From positions 1 through 64,000 of the forward strand of contig CP114127.1 in assembly GCA_029959195.1 (NCBI GenBank): DNA of 64,000 bases. Direction: 5' to 3'. Positions 44,960 to 57,494 of the stretch are shown here, piece by piece (within the stretch, counting starts at the first letter, position 1; each line of letters starts with the position of its first letter). This stretch comes from Dictyophora rubrovolvata. Lineage: Eukaryota; Basidiomycota; Agaricomycetes; Phallales; Phallaceae. Below the pieces are notes generated by a model. The model had not been told where the DNA came from. It ran no database searches and saw only the letters and a program-made list of their open reading frames with translations. Made by a program: the position numbers and the translations under genes.

Positions 44960-46245
44960 ACCAGAAAGTCCGAGAGACCACTGATCAAGCCTTAAAGTGA
45001 TTCGGGGTTTGTCTTTTAAGTAAGTATTTTAAGTAAGTAAAAAATAAAGCCACATAGCTTTTAAAGGCATGCCCGGGCAATACTCCCCGGCCGAAGTTAG
45101 CTCCGCGGGAATAGAGTCTTGGATCGTCGCAGCCTTTTCCCGCCGATTGGTTTAAAACCGTCATACTCTCCACTATGTACATTCTCGTTAAATGCTGAAA
45201 CTATATAAGTCCTGGCGTGCGAGAGGGCAAGGATAGCTCCAAATGGCCTGTCTCATAGTTCAAACCTTGCGTTACTTCTCAGGGTCTTCCGTCGAAACTG
45301 CTTTCCTGTGTACATCAGCAACGCTGGCTCAGGGATCAAATGATTCAACTCACCAAAAGTCCTCAAACCTAGGGTATTTAGGCTGGAAACATTAGGAACT
45401 TGAAGAGGCAACAGCCATGAGAAATGGCATGAAAATTCAACAGGTTTTGAACACGCATCATGGATCATGATGTACATACTCGAGTCACATGGGTTGTTTA
45501 CTGGAGGCAGGGGGGAGTACCGAGACAACTGCAGAGGACAGTGAATTGCTCCATTTTTTTGAAAAAATTAAGTCCGAATTTTGAAATGTCCAAGGTTTAT
45601 AGAACATTTGTGAATATACTTCTGACGCTGTCGCCTGCGCTGTACTACGCTGGGTTTTCTAAGGCTTTCCATACCTAGGCATGATGGCTCTGTTACCGTT
45701 AGGGTTAGACCAGTGCGAGATTTGGTTTACGCCACAGATCTGGTTTAGTATCCCCTCTTCCTTTTTTTTGTCCACACCAGGCATCGGTTAATATTTAGCT
45801 GCCGGTCGTCTTAAGTGGAATATCCGCATTTAATTATAAACTAGGCGACCAAGAATTGTTCCCGTTTACATTGTCGTGCGTCTAGGATATTCGTCTTCAA
45901 AAATGTATTTATGACTATTAGTCACTATGTACAGTACGACGTTTCATGGGGTAACTTGGCGGATAAAAACACACATTCATCCAGGTTCGGTTAGAAGTTA
46001 GGATGCCTGATAAATACCGGGATCCGGAGGGACTTTACATGCATATTCTCCTCTGTAATCCTGTAGTCCAAAGGCTTCCAAGGTAAACCTCGAGTTTTGT
46101 AAAAATTTCAGAAGTTGCCTGGTTAAGACTTCACTATCGAGAGCTGCCAGCAAGATAAAATGCTTTTTATAACATAAGGTGACACATTATCTGGGTGATC
46201 TGTATACACGGACACCTGAATTTGTGGCCGGTTGACCCCGAGCTC
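44960..46245. other. Stretch without a supported gene
   Basis: A 91-codon minus frame at 45253-45528 and smaller ones have no supporting splice sites or family match. Confidence 0.5.
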
Positions 46246-46253
46246 ATGCATGT

Positions 46254-47358
46254 CTATTTCGCCGTGGGTGCAGCAGTGGCCAATGCAACATCGGATTTAA
46301 TTTCCTCTTCGGGGAAAATATCACCCGTACTGACTGGAGGCGTATCAGTAGGACTTGATGCAGTGCGTTTTCTCCTGGCACAAGGATTTAGGGTTGCCGC
46401 GGCGATTAGTATTACTGAATCCATGACCTAAAAAAGACAAGTAAATAAAACACTAGGGGATTTTCTGAAAGGGACAGAGAATCGTACTATTACCAAGGAA
46501 TATGTGACCCCCGCAATGATGTCAAATTTCGGTTTGAACACGAGTGACAGAAGCGAAAATACCCCGCCTAGAGTATCGATTATGATGAAAAAGTAGCTGA
46601 TTCCGATAACCTCTTTTCTTTTCCATATTTCCCAATACTGAGGTCTGAGTTATGGGTGTGAATGACAATAGACCGTATTTTGCAGAACTAGGCTTACACA
46701 AGGCCTAGCGCGATGAGAATGGACGACAAAATACCAAAAAATTGTGTTGGCCGGTGGTTATTGCCAACGTTTAGAGCGTGCTAAGGATATGTCATGAGAA
46801 TTCTTCGAAAGGTGAGAAGTCCAGAAACGTACTCTACATGCAAAAACCATGGCTACTTCGAAGCCTCCCCCTATGATACAGTACATCGCAAACATACCAA
46901 CACAGAACGCAAATGAACGTTTATGAGTATAATACAAGCACTTCACTTTGATCAGCCTGTGTACGAATGAATTTTCCAGAAAGATGCGGACTGACCTGTG
47001 TCCATGAAATGGCACAGAATGATCCAAAAACTTGTGGCTGGACAATTAGCGGAATATTCAAATTTTGCACGATGGAATATACTCCGAGTGGGATGGCGGA
47101 GATGGCCCAAAGTAATCTTTAAATGAGTATAGAAGGCTAGCTTCCAGAAACTAAAGAAAGAAAGAAATACATACACTAAATACGAAGAAAGGCCTTCAGT
47201 CGAATGTTCCCGCCAGCTCTTCCAGTTTTGAGGAATAATTTGGCCTGTCCAACAAATTGTGCCAACTGGTTCCGAAGGCGGTGAGTTTCATCTAGTAACA
47301 AAACAGAAATCGACTCACTGGTTCCTAGCACATTTTCTGCAACAGGATTTCCCGGCAT
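46254..47358 (-). CDS. PQ-loop membrane transporter-like protein
   Basis: Start ATG 47356-47358: MPGNPVAENVLGT, an intron, then IGTICWTGQIIPQNWKSWRE, the first PQ loop, with HSTEGLSSYL. Next exons read LLWAISAIPLGVYSIVQNLN then IPLIVQPQVFG, YYTHKRSFAFCVGMFAMY, and the second PQ loop PQYWEIWKRKEVIGISYFF with DTLGGVFSLLSLVF. The tail from VVMDSVILIAAATLNPC is Ser/Thr-rich and ends at TAG 46254-46256. PQ-loop proteins export cystine or basic amino acids from vacuoles or carry sugars; the substrate here is unknown. The gene follows the terpene synthase on the same strand after 370 bases. Confidence 0.8.
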
Positions 47359-47728
47359 ATACAAATACTGGGCAAGCGAGGCCGAAGGATGTTGGGGGTT
47401 CGTATTGAGCGCGGGTCTTTTATACAAATCGGAGCCATGGCTGCGTGGACCGCCGCTTCGTGCCGCGTGCCGAGCAACTGAAAGACGTGATTCGGCTAGT
47501 TCGGCTAATACTGTGAAAATTTGAACCCTTGAACGTAAATGAATTGCAAAGGGAATGGCAGAGTCAGCAGAAGGAACATGAATCACATCTCAAGTCCGGA
47601 ATTTGCATCGCAAATTCCATGGAGCTTATTTTTTTTTTCTAGTTGACATGATTGACTTCTGAGCTCCTGCGTTGAAATTAGACATTACTATTCTACATAA
47701 TATCCTAGTATGTATACAACAAAAATAT

Positions 47729-48972
47729 TTATAACAGGATGCCTAAGTCTCTCAGATGGTATCGTTCTTGAATAAGATGCCATTCGCTACGAACGATTTA
47801 GGAAACGAAAAATAAAACAAAAACAAAAATCACGAAAGTGACATACACATATCCTGTTTCCCAAATCTTCCACGCCTCTAATGCAGCAGGGTTATCTGCC
47901 AAGACCGCATGAATGTTCTGTCTTGCTTCTTTCAGTTCGACGACAATCTCCGAGCATGTTTCATATCGCGACTGGTTATCGTTCTTGGCACGATTGTAGA
48001 TGTATGTTCCCGTTTCGTTTGCTAACTCCTCTTTATGGAACCTGCAATACGGTCTTTATCAATATTGAATAGCTTATGTATGGTATAGAACTCACGATAA
48101 CAGGTCATTTGTAACACCAACCCAAAAATTCATATCAGGTAAGGCTTGGATGACTTTCATCATATCGAAGTTTCCTCTCTTAATGAATGCGAATAAAGAA
48201 AATGCGATGGAGACGCCAGTCAGGTCACGGATGTACCACGGAAATCGCTCAATTCCAGGTTTCAAGGGAATCTTCTCTAGTTCTGGTTCAATGCAACACC
48301 CCGTCACGAAATTCAGGGTATGATTAAGGATGGCACTAGCAGCCAGAGGATCGTAGAAATCCCACATGCGATCCAACACTTCAGTGAACGCCGTGAGAAC
48401 ACGATCTGATTGGGGCTGACGTCGAAGAAGCCGTGAACCAAATTCACGGAAAGGAAGGGGGTCTTTAGTAACACTATCGTCTATATAGATGGCGAACCTT
48501 TGAGATTTTCGGTATCGGTGTTAGTCCTCGTTTGGCAAGCAGATTAGAATTTTTCTCACCAATTGTACAGTGCAAGATTCTTTTTTTCATCTAACGTGCA
48601 ATGATGATATGCAAGCTAAAGTACAGAGTCAGGTAGGAACATCAAAGTACACTTTTTTTTGGCTCACTTCAATCAGAGAAGCGGATAGATGAACAGTTCG
48701 CTTCAGTTGTTTGCCTTCTAGTCCACGACTATACATTAGACTTTCCATATAGTCTTCTAAAGCTTTGTTCACAGGGTTTAAGCCACTGGGAACGAAGTTC
48801 ATATCATTTAGGAACGTTTTCAAAACGGATGCGACTCGATCTTGATGTCATGGCTATTAGCTCAGGCGAACTTTGAGAGATATCAGATGGATAACATACC
48901 GGCTTGATAACTAGGAAAATGGTCAATCAACCCTTCCGAATGAAAAATGGATATTGAGGACTGCTGGTTCAT
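47729..48972 (-). CDS. Trichodiene-synthase-like sesquiterpene synthase
   Basis: Terpene cyclase of the TRI5 group, which ionises farnesyl diphosphate to a cyclic sesquiterpene. Start ATG 48970-48972 (MNQQSSISIFHSEG), then about six exons that join in phase. The aspartate-rich metal motif is IYIDDSVTKDP. Family-typical LNFVTGCCIEPELEKIPL and FPWYIRDLTGVSIAFSLF follow, then DMNFWVGVTNDLLS. The second metal motif N-D-x-x-S-x-x-x-E is complete across an intron (NDLLS/FHKEE). The C-terminus reads LEAWKIWETGYVEWHLIQER then YHLRDLGILL, as in the family. All motifs are present, so it looks active. The product cannot be predicted. A PQ-loop gene sits downstream; no P450 or oxidase adjoins it. Confidence 0.85.
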
Positions 48973-48979
48973 GTGAATC

Positions 48980-50235
48980 AAAGGAGGCCACTTGGGCTAT
49001 TTCAGAGAAGTTTTTTTTCAGTTGTTGGGTTTTCCAAACTGCGAAGTTGGCAAAGATTTATATATTAACCGGTTCATCGAAAAGAGAGTAAAGAAACTTG
49101 ACAAACTCGCAACTTTAACCGGACCGTCAGTTAAGAACCGATCTCGGAGAGGAATGTACGTGGAACCAGTGTTATCGAAGTAGCTCAAACTGTTCCGCTT
49201 TCGTGGCACGGTTTAAACGTTCCGATACGAATTTAAATACTGGACATGAGGTCATTTTGATGTTATCTTTTTGTCAGATGTCATTGCTAAAATTGGTAAT
49301 GGGCGTGTTCTATCGTTCACGATTTACACAGTTGATTCAGCAGCCGCTGGGGTTGGTGCTTCACGTCGAGATGCCATCTAGATAATCGAATCTAACTGAT
49401 TTCGCTTTAGACACGGTCCTTTCTTCAGTCTCAAGTACGTACTATACGCTTTTAAACCAGTATTTCATGCAAGACCTTTCAAGAAGGTACGCTTATCGCA
49501 GGAAGAGATCAATCGCCAATTCGTTTTCCCGAAAGCCGATGACAGCGCCGCGGCTATGCTCGCCGCCGTTACGGAAAATACGTGACTTCATGACTTCATG
49601 AGCAAACAAATTATCAGTGAGCGGAAATCGGCACTGAAAAGAGTTTACAGCCGCTGAATAATTAATACCATGCCATAAGGCTCGCCCTGATGTCGGAACG
49701 ACGGTCAAGAAGCCGTTACGAAACATATTACTTATAAATTCCCTGATTATCTTCTAAAGCCGCCTGCGGTGAAACTGAGAGTAATACTTTGCAGGGCCAA
49801 CTTACAACTTGAGATATGATATGTTCCCCATTCAATGTAGACTTTTGTCGAATCACAGCGATTCTGATCTCCAATGGTCATTAAAAGAATATCACGAGTT
49901 TAGGAATTTGCATTGTTAAGTAGTGGGAATTGTTGTTAATGGAAGATATAGGCGGAAATCAGGGGTAGACATTAGCCTGAGAGCGCCTTATTGAGTGGTG
50001 GTACTACGTTCTCGTTTAAAAAAAACGGGAGATTTATTCACTCTCTTGTGATACATCAGCCGTTTATGGACGATGAACCAGGTTCAGATACTTCAAAACT
50101 AAAGCTCCACAAAAAAAAAATCTTGTCTGAGCCAACTGCCACAGACAAAGCCACACAATAGTTCACATTACTTGGTCTCTACAACATGCACGTAAAAAAT
50201 TGTCCATATGGTTACATCGTTCAGTTATTAATATT
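48980..50235. other. Stretch without a supported gene
   Basis: Upstream region of the terpene synthase. Frames up to 77 codons on either strand; none recognised. Confidence 0.5.
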
Positions 50236-50244
50236 CAGTCCGAT

Positions 50245-50920
50245 TCAAAAGATCATGAAAAACAGGAGAAACAGTGCAAGTGTCCTATACGAGATAGTAT
50301 CAATAGCGCGATTGCCTTTCGAGATTGGAGCAAACGTATGAAGAAATGTGGTAGTTGGATTAGGAATACCGGAAACTGTCACCGTCGCAAGCAGATTCTT
50401 GGTGGACGGTGCTTTAGAGGGATTGGCGAGAGGTTGACCGGATTGTAATACGGAGAATCTTTGAGAAACGGAGTAGATCAGTCCATGAGTGACATTAAGA
50501 AAGATCAGATAATAGTCATCTCCTGAAGGCACATCTTCAAGCACGATCGGTAACACTGGAGCGTTGATGGGTACTAGAAAAAAAGTATGACTTAATAAAT
50601 CTAGAAATAGTTATTCCATAAACATACCATTTCGTGCAATGAAATGTAATCCATCTACGCTTATTCTGCCTAACTCGACGTCGAAAACAGATATCTCATT
50701 GCCCGCATCGATAGTCCAAGTGATATAGTTTGTAGCATTATTACCCCACTGGATTGAAGTCGAAGGCTCATCAATAATGAAATATGCTAAAGGAATGATG
50801 GTCAGCGTCATAGACTGAGTATTATGTTAACACGATACAAGATCAAAACCTACGCGGACTATTTGAAAGTACCAAGGCAAACAAAGAAATAAAAGCGCAG
50901 ATAAAAATGGGTAACCTCAT
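50245..50920 (-). CDS. Kre9/KNH-like GPI-anchored cell-wall protein
   Basis: Start ATG 50918-50920 opens a signal peptide (MRLPIFICAFISLFALVLS). After an intron the domain reads YFIIDEPSTSIQWGNNATNY then ITWTIDAGNEISVFDVELGR and, after a second intron, LEDVPSGDDYYLIFLNVTHG then VSQRFSVL, the pattern of the Ser-Thr-rich GPI-anchored family (PF10342). These proteins act in beta-1,6-glucan assembly or wall structure. The C-terminus (LALFLLFFMIF) is a GPI-addition tail, so the mature protein should sit on the outer membrane leaflet or wall. It is shorter in its Ser/Thr region than many relatives. Confidence 0.8.
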
Positions 50921-51243
50921 TGAATTCTAATCGGCGTCGATAAGTACCGGTGACGTGAAGAGCAGATGAAGTTGAATATCGGTAGAGCGAGGATGAAAAC
51001 ACTCCAGCCACACCCCACCCAGTGCTGGCAGACAGCGTGCACGCAAGGCTGACTTCCGGCCGGACACCCGGCCCTTAGATTATCTAATATCTCAAGATTT
51101 ACATTGAGACTACGTTTACAATGGATTATAATTATTCGTTGGCATAACTGTGAACCTTCCAGAGAGTCATGACTCAGAGTAGCTGACAACAACATAGCAA
51201 GTGGTAATACAGCGCAAATAAATGTGGTCTTTAATATCATCAT
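50917..51243 (-). CDS. Doubtful small secreted Cys-containing protein
   Basis: A 108-codon frame from a real ATG with a signal-like start (MMILKTTFICAVLPLAMLL) and a later cysteine-bearing stretch (GCPAGSQPCVHAVC). It overlaps the start of the Kre9-like gene by a few bases and ends in a Ser/Arg-rich tail without family resemblance. It lies just upstream of that gene and could be a 5' leader frame rather than a separate gene. Confidence 0.25.
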   Translation of the reverse strand: MMILKTTFICAVLPLAMLLSATLSHDSLEGSQLCQRIIIIHCKRSLNVNLEILDNLRAGCPAGSQPCVHAVCQHWVGCGWSVFILALPIFNFICSSRHRYLSTPIRIQ

Positions 51244-51270
51244 GGAATGAAGTAAAGAATGTTTTGAGTT

Positions 51271-54200
51271 TTATACAGTGATAGTCGCGTAACCAAAACT
51301 GGATCCTTGTAAGCCCCTAGCGAGTAAAGCAAACTCATTTGACGCGTCCCTGATTTTCTTTGTCGATCGAGCGCTATTTAAAAATGTGTAAAAAACAACC
51401 TTTCGCTTGGAAGATAGCATAAATGATCCCCAACCTTGTGACCTGCTTTAAGAATTTTTCTTTCCCTTCTGGAGTAGCCTGACATTGCACGAAATAGTCC
51501 TAAAGTCCGAATGTGAAATGGGCTTCTTCAATGAAAAAACGCAAGAACCCCTTACGGAAAATAGGATGTCTTTCATCCAACCTCGTGCTTCATCTGTCCG
51601 TTTTAGAACAATCAGACTAAGTAGATCAATCAGGTTGGGAAGAGCAGAACGAGGCGCAATAGCGGCGAAATCAGATAATAATGCATGAACAATTGCTCTT
51701 CCATGTCTGTTCATGAATGTATCCGCATGTTCTGTCAAGGTCCCATCAAGCAATGTATGACGTATTAGACTTGACTTGTTTCGATTATGTTAGATCGTAG
51801 ACTATGGATTTTGAGGCACGAACTTACTAGGAATGTACACGCCGAAACCAGAGCATAGCGTTCTTGTATCGCAAGAGCCGCAATGGCAGTCTGAATTAAG
51901 GTTGAAAAGATGGCGTCTGGCAAGCGATATAAAGTTCTAACAAAATGTAGAACAACCTTAAGAATTTCCGACGTCAAAAATGTGCAAAGTGGAAGGAATG
52001 TAATATATACTCTATCCATGCAGTAAAAGAGAGACTGCACTATGTCAGGGTTCTAGAAAGGTGGATGGTCGGTTATATGGGCTGAATTAGATGCATGCAT
52101 ACGTACTGATTCCATGTTTTGAATGTTGTGTAACAACCGAAAACAAGGATCTAAGATTCTGGGTAATGCCGATAGGGCATAAGTCTCTGCTTCTGGAGGA
52201 GGTCCTAGGCTGAGCGTGTTCAACGATGGAGCGTTTAATTGACCCATCAACATGCTAGCTAACGATAGCCATACTCCTGTTAGTCGCCGCTCTGCCGCAG
52301 AACAGGTAAGTTCAAGCAGTTGAGCTGCTGGTAATGATATCAAGGTTACATCGGCGGGTAAACTGGTTATTGCTTTGAACAGATCGCTCAGGTTCTTAAA
52401 GAGAAGAAATAAGTTAGGTTATGGATGCTATATGGCAAGGACAAAACTTACATCGGCGACTTCTACGTCAGCAGACCACAGCTGCATAGCCCGATCCAGA
52501 CCGACAAGAGTGTCCCGTCTTAGCTTCACCATGCGTGGATCCTCTCGAGCCGCACTCATCTGAGCTAGAACGACTTGACTTTGATCCGATTCTTCCAACA
52601 CGAACAAAGGTTCTGCAGTACTCGTAAGACCTCGGGCGCAACCCGTCAATGCCTTGAGCTGCTGTAAGCAGAGTTCACGGGCATCCTCAGGAAGCTGTCA
52701 TACATGGACTATTAGCAATGTTCAATATCCGCAGCTTATATTTCTCAATACTAACGCGGTCTGCTAATGTGATTGCTTCCATCAATTTGACAACTATGGG
52801 GCTAACAATAGCCTCAAGAAAGACGGTCAACACAAGACCCAATGTTAGCAGAGGAGAATAAGGACTCTACCTCAACAGGCTGTATAGCCTCGGACGGCGG
52901 AATAGCCTCTATAACACTCGCAATAGATTGCAGAACTTTGCTTCTTTCTGTTTCCTAATAGAAGCCTAATGAGGACAGCAAGAATGGTTGTATAGACAAA
53001 CGTACGGGGATTGAGGACATGCTTGCATGTAAACCACCAAAAGCTGCAATGTGTGGTGCCAAGGCGGTTCGATTAGCGTCACATAATTCCTTTAAAGAAC
53101 CGGCCGAAACGAAACAGAGCGCCGGTTCATTCAATGAAGTCACAACGAAGGAGACAGCGTCCATCAATGTTGGGCTACTGTGAGGTAGACTCGTAAACCA
53201 TGATGCATATGCGCCTTGTGGTAGCTGGCATGAATAGCTTGTCGGTAAACAAACAGAAAAAGATCACCAATCAATTGTATTGTAGTCCGTTTAGTACGGT
53301 CTACTCCAGAAGACGCAATCTGTTGTAGAACAACAGCCGAGAACAATCGAGACAGAGGCGTATTGGGTTCAGGAGGAACCGCTTCTTGGACGTTTGTGAT
53401 ACAATGCAGAGCCGCTTCAATGGTCTAAATCCTATGTTAGTTTGGGAGCTAGGACAATCATTTTGCGTTGACGCACTTCCCAGCGGTCGTGTGAATAGAC
53501 ATTCGAGAGTCCCGAGATAACATCCGTAACCAGAGAGTCCAACATTTTATTGCGGAGGATATAGTAAGCATTTACTAATATATCGCCAGCGTCGCGACGA
53601 TACCTATTTCTCAATCAGACTCAAATCACAGAAGACAACAAGCATGACGTACTGGGCAAAGCGGTCAACTTGATCTGTACATGAATAAAAGGAGTAAGAT
53701 GACAGCGGCACCAAGTGTAGAGAAAGTAGTTGCCTTTGGACCACTGAGAAAGGACATCCTTTGGGGGCCATGTAACCTTCCTTTTCAATATTGTAACCAG
53801 TTCTGTATAAATTTCCTCGGCAATTCGCATCTTTCCCTCCTCAGTTTCTTCGGTCAACCGTTTCTTTTCAAGTTCGTCGGGGTCGACATCGCTGACGTAA
53901 TCAGCTGACCAAAGCGATTCTTGTAGAAGGTACCAAAAAGCTAGACATGATTCGCTATCTTCTTCGTCGACGCCAAACCAACCTGGAAAGCCAGTGTATC
54001 CCAACATCAACCGAATGAAGTTCTGAGTGTGTAGAGATGACAATGTTGCAGCGAAATGTACGGCGCTGTGGTCACCCAAGGCGCAGAGCAACTTGCATAG
54101 CGAATGCGATGTCTCATCGAGAAAACTCACTTTGCAAAGTTATAAGAGCCAGAGAAGAAGCTACAGAGGATGAAGCTACTTACGAGATAGACTTCGTTCG

Positions 54201-55349
54201 TATAACGCACGACCTTGTGTGGCCAAAAAACCTAAAAGGGGCTCGGTCAAGACTTTCTTCCCGGACCCATCCGAAAATGGAGAGGTCGTCAATATTTCTT
54301 GAAGAACGTCAGAGGCCGGCACAAAAGACGGTTCGTATTGAAGCAATGACAAAAGCATTGGTAGTAATGGTGTCAGATTGCTGAAAAGACGTGACATTAG
54401 CTATCTATAGAGACAGCGAGTTGTAACGTGACGTACTCGGAGGGTAAGCCCCACGCAATCCATTTTTCTAGGCATTTCAAAGCACTCTGCATTTCGTCCG
54501 AGGAGGCCATCTGATTTGTAGCCGAATGTGTAATAGCTTGTAATACCATCGGAACAGCCACTGTGAGACTCTCGGTCATGGTCATTCTACGAGTTTTGCA
54601 TGGTAAAATAGGCTTCTCTTGCGAGAGTTCTCGAACGTTGGACGCACTTGGTGGAATTTGAGAGCTCAGTAGAACGAATTTCCTCGGGAATAATGCCCAG
54701 AAAGTCTAGAAGTTGGTTTGGAGGCGCACCGCGTCCCGAGAACACTGTCACTGTAGAGAGGATCCAATCTGGCCATTGGGACGGTCTTGTGGGATGCAGT
54801 TTTAAAGCTAAGTGACAAAGCTAGAAAACTTTGTTAAAATGCAGTCGTGTATTTTTGTCAAAAAAAAAAAAGAGAACATACGGCCACATAGAGTTTTCGT
54901 AGTATCACTTTGCTTTTGCCGGAAACGACGGATGTCGCTGTAACGTCTAGGAGTAAATCTCTTAACGAGCCAGCTTTCTCCTTTGGAAACGAGTCCCTGA
55001 ATGAAATATTTTAGTTCACGAGCCAAGGCTATTAAAAGAAAGCCGCACCAATCACGGACAATTTTGACTTGAGCGGTATGTGCTCCGAAGAACTGAACGT
55101 TGGGATCCGGATGACTTAACATCGGAATTACCAAACCCCATGCTTCATATTTCTTTTGAACCTCAAAAAGCTCCCATTGAAGACGGCGTTGCTCTTCCGC
55201 TGCAACCTGGCCTGAATAAGACTTTGTAATAAGCTATTAGATTCGTTAGAGATGTATAAAGCTTGTAGAGGAGGGTCTCAGTGTCTCACAGATATGACAT
55301 GTCCTATATCTGAATCCGAAAGTATGGGTAGAACTTCCGTTTGGTTCAT
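51271..55349 (-). CDS. Importin-13-like karyopherin beta
   Basis: Nuclear transport receptor of the importin-beta superfamily. Start ATG 55347-55349 (MNQTEVLPILSDSDIGHVIS) joins in phase to LITKSYSGQVAAEEQRRLQW and then ELFEVQKKYEAWGLV and VQFFGAHTAQVKIVRDW, the typical N-terminal HEAT repeat that contacts Ran. About fifteen short introns separate the remaining HEAT repeats, including LGYTGFPGWFGVDEEDSESC and LEKWIAWGLPSEY. The last exons read EARGWMKDILFS, DYFVQCQATPEGKEKFLKQV and RSTKKIRDASNEFALLARGL with the stop at 51271-51273, as in the family. Importin-13 relatives import and export several cargoes, for example SUMO ligase Ubc9 and Mago-Y14 in animals. The gene appears complete and is a conserved housekeeping gene. 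Confidence 0.8.
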
Positions 55350-55942
55350 CGATGATAAGTTAAAGTTACGGAGAATGCAGTCGTATATCTGGAACTGCCG
55401 AGATTCACTGAGCTTTGTCAGCAACTTTGAAGCGCCCAGGTACTTGATAAAGGTCAAAAGGAGATAAATACATATCTCGAGGCTGAAACGAAGGCTCAGG
55501 CCAAATGAGAGGAAGTAACAAAGGAGAGGAAAACATAAACTGGAGAAGTGCGTCGACAAACGAAGCCCTTAAACCAAACTCAAGCTGCATGTACATGTTG
55601 TCGGATCATCTCCTTTAATTTTCTGCTCTTGTCAAAAGGACAATCTCACATCACGTCAATCCAAGCCCACTAATCGTAACCGTCGTACAGCGATGATCTT
55701 GACTCGTCGAAAAGAAAACTTGCGCTTGCCGGAGATCTGAAAACTTAATAATTATAGACCAAACTACTACGGCCTTAGCACCTAGATCTAAGACCGCTAC
55801 CAATAGTGAATTGACCGGGAAACAAAGGAGCGACTAATATCATATAGACAAGGAATATGGAGTGAGAAACAATGGGATGATTCATGATGGCGCGACAGGA
55901 AAAAAAAAGCATGGGGTTTCATCAAAACATTGGGCTAAGGTT

Positions 55943-57486
55943 TCAATGAGAGGAACCATAATAGGCAGGAAGGGTATCGACGGACATGGCATCCAACGGA
56001 CGTTTGGGTCCTTGGTGCATTGAGGAAGGAGGCGGCGGTGGACGTGGAAGTTGTCTGGATGGACTGTTGTAAGGGCGAGGTTGTTGCTGCTGTTGAGATA
56101 ACAAAGTGGTTGCCGAATCAGGCGTAGGCGGCTGGAAAGAATCGTTGTTATAGCTGGGACCTGGAAGAGTGCCATAGCCGCGTTCGGGAGCTGGCGCTAG
56201 AGGTGGAGAAGGCATCTCAGTCGAGTATTGAGACTGGGGGTGCTCATGAATGACATGCTCGTGGCGCATGTTCCGAGCTATTTCCGCGGCCAATTCTTTG
56301 ACGTTAAGAGTCTGTGATCCTGATCCTGATCCATCACGATCTAGTGAATCCGCAGTTGATCCTAGCGAACGCCGTCTCGTAATGCTCATGGATGGATTTG
56401 ATTGTGGATGGTAAATCTCCTGAGTGGGCGGGTGATAACGCATATGATCCGTAAGGTCTCTTCTATATCTGGCTCCCCGACGCCAAAATATAATGAGCAA
56501 AACAATCAAAACGATAAGCACGACAGCTCCAACTATTCCACCGATTATGCCCCCTTTTGCTCCAGAACTCAAACCGCTAGAAGATTTGAATGTTGCCGTC
56601 GGAGTAGTTGAAGTAGTAGTACTGCTTGTAGAAGGCTGCGGGACGCTCGATGTTGTATTTTGCGGAGGCACGGAATCCTTGGGCGGTGATGTCGCGAATG
56701 CGCCGACTCCTGTTAATATGGGTGTGCCAGTTACAATCTAAAAGAGGGGGTGAATTGGATGATTGAGCGGGTGAGGTGAAAAAAAGGTGAATCCGTTGAC
56801 TTACAGGGGGGATAGATGTCAACGATTTTGCTTTCGCTAAGAAAGCGTTGTAGCTCTCATTGGGACCCGAAACTGGAGCATTAATGACTCTAGAGAAAAT
56901 GTTAAGTAAAAAGGGCTATGAATTTTTTTTATAGACTTGACCTTACCCTACCATCCCAGAGAGACAATGAGGCATTGTCTTTGTTGCTTTGCAGAAAAAC
57001 CAAATTGCTAAACCATCTGAGGACATGTAGTCCTGCGTAGAATGAGTGAACAACACTTACGTTCTGTGTCATTAGTGATGGTTAGGTTCCACTGTGGAGT
57101 AACCAACGGCACTCCCTGTTCATTGCCCTGGAATTGACTGTCGAAACCGCCCTCTAAAGGTGTGCAAGGATTTTCGAAACTGCTTTGAGTTACAGAGTGA
57201 AACCTGAATCCAGTATTTGTCAGCTCAATCGATAAGACTCCGGTCAAACTACAGGCCGTACGTTCCAGTCCACATGAAGTTAATGATATCCCCTTCGCTA
57301 GCCGCAACAAAGGCAGGATCGAAAAATGAACCCGTATCTCCGACTTTAATCTTTCCGGGAAAAAGGAGAGTAGTGTAAGGCGTTCGACAACAGAGAGCAT
57401 TTTTTTCTTACTGTTATCGTCGATTGTCCCCATGCCTGTAACGCCACCAAAACCAAATAAACAAATCCGTAAATTCTCTGTAGCAT
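55943..57486 (-). CDS. Cupredoxin-domain membrane protein (extracellular serine-rich type)
   Basis: Start ATG 57484-57486 opens a signal peptide (MLQRIYGFVYLVLVALQAWG). The cupredoxin fold reads KVGDTGSFFDPAFVAASEGD, FHSVTQSSFENPCTP, and WFFCKATKTMPHCLSGMVGV: ligands H, C, H and M fit a type-1 copper site. A Ser/Thr-rich linker follows, then one membrane helix (GGIIGGIVGAVVLIVLIVLL) with a basic stop-transfer RRGARYRRD, and a 190-residue cytosolic tail rich in Ser, Gln and Pro (LPRPPPPPSSMHQGPKR). Fungal extracellular serine-rich proteins of this type are widespread and poorly understood. The tail suggests a sensor-like or cortical role rather than a free secreted copper protein; that is inference. 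Confidence 0.8.
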
Positions 57487-57494
57487 TTTGTGAG

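Noticed and set aside
49493-49726. 77-codon minus frame upstream of the terpene synthase
   Set aside because: No family resemblance and no supporting start context or introns.
53681-54384. Plus-strand frames of 75 and 115 codons
   Set aside because: Antisense to HEAT-repeat exons of the importin-13-like gene.
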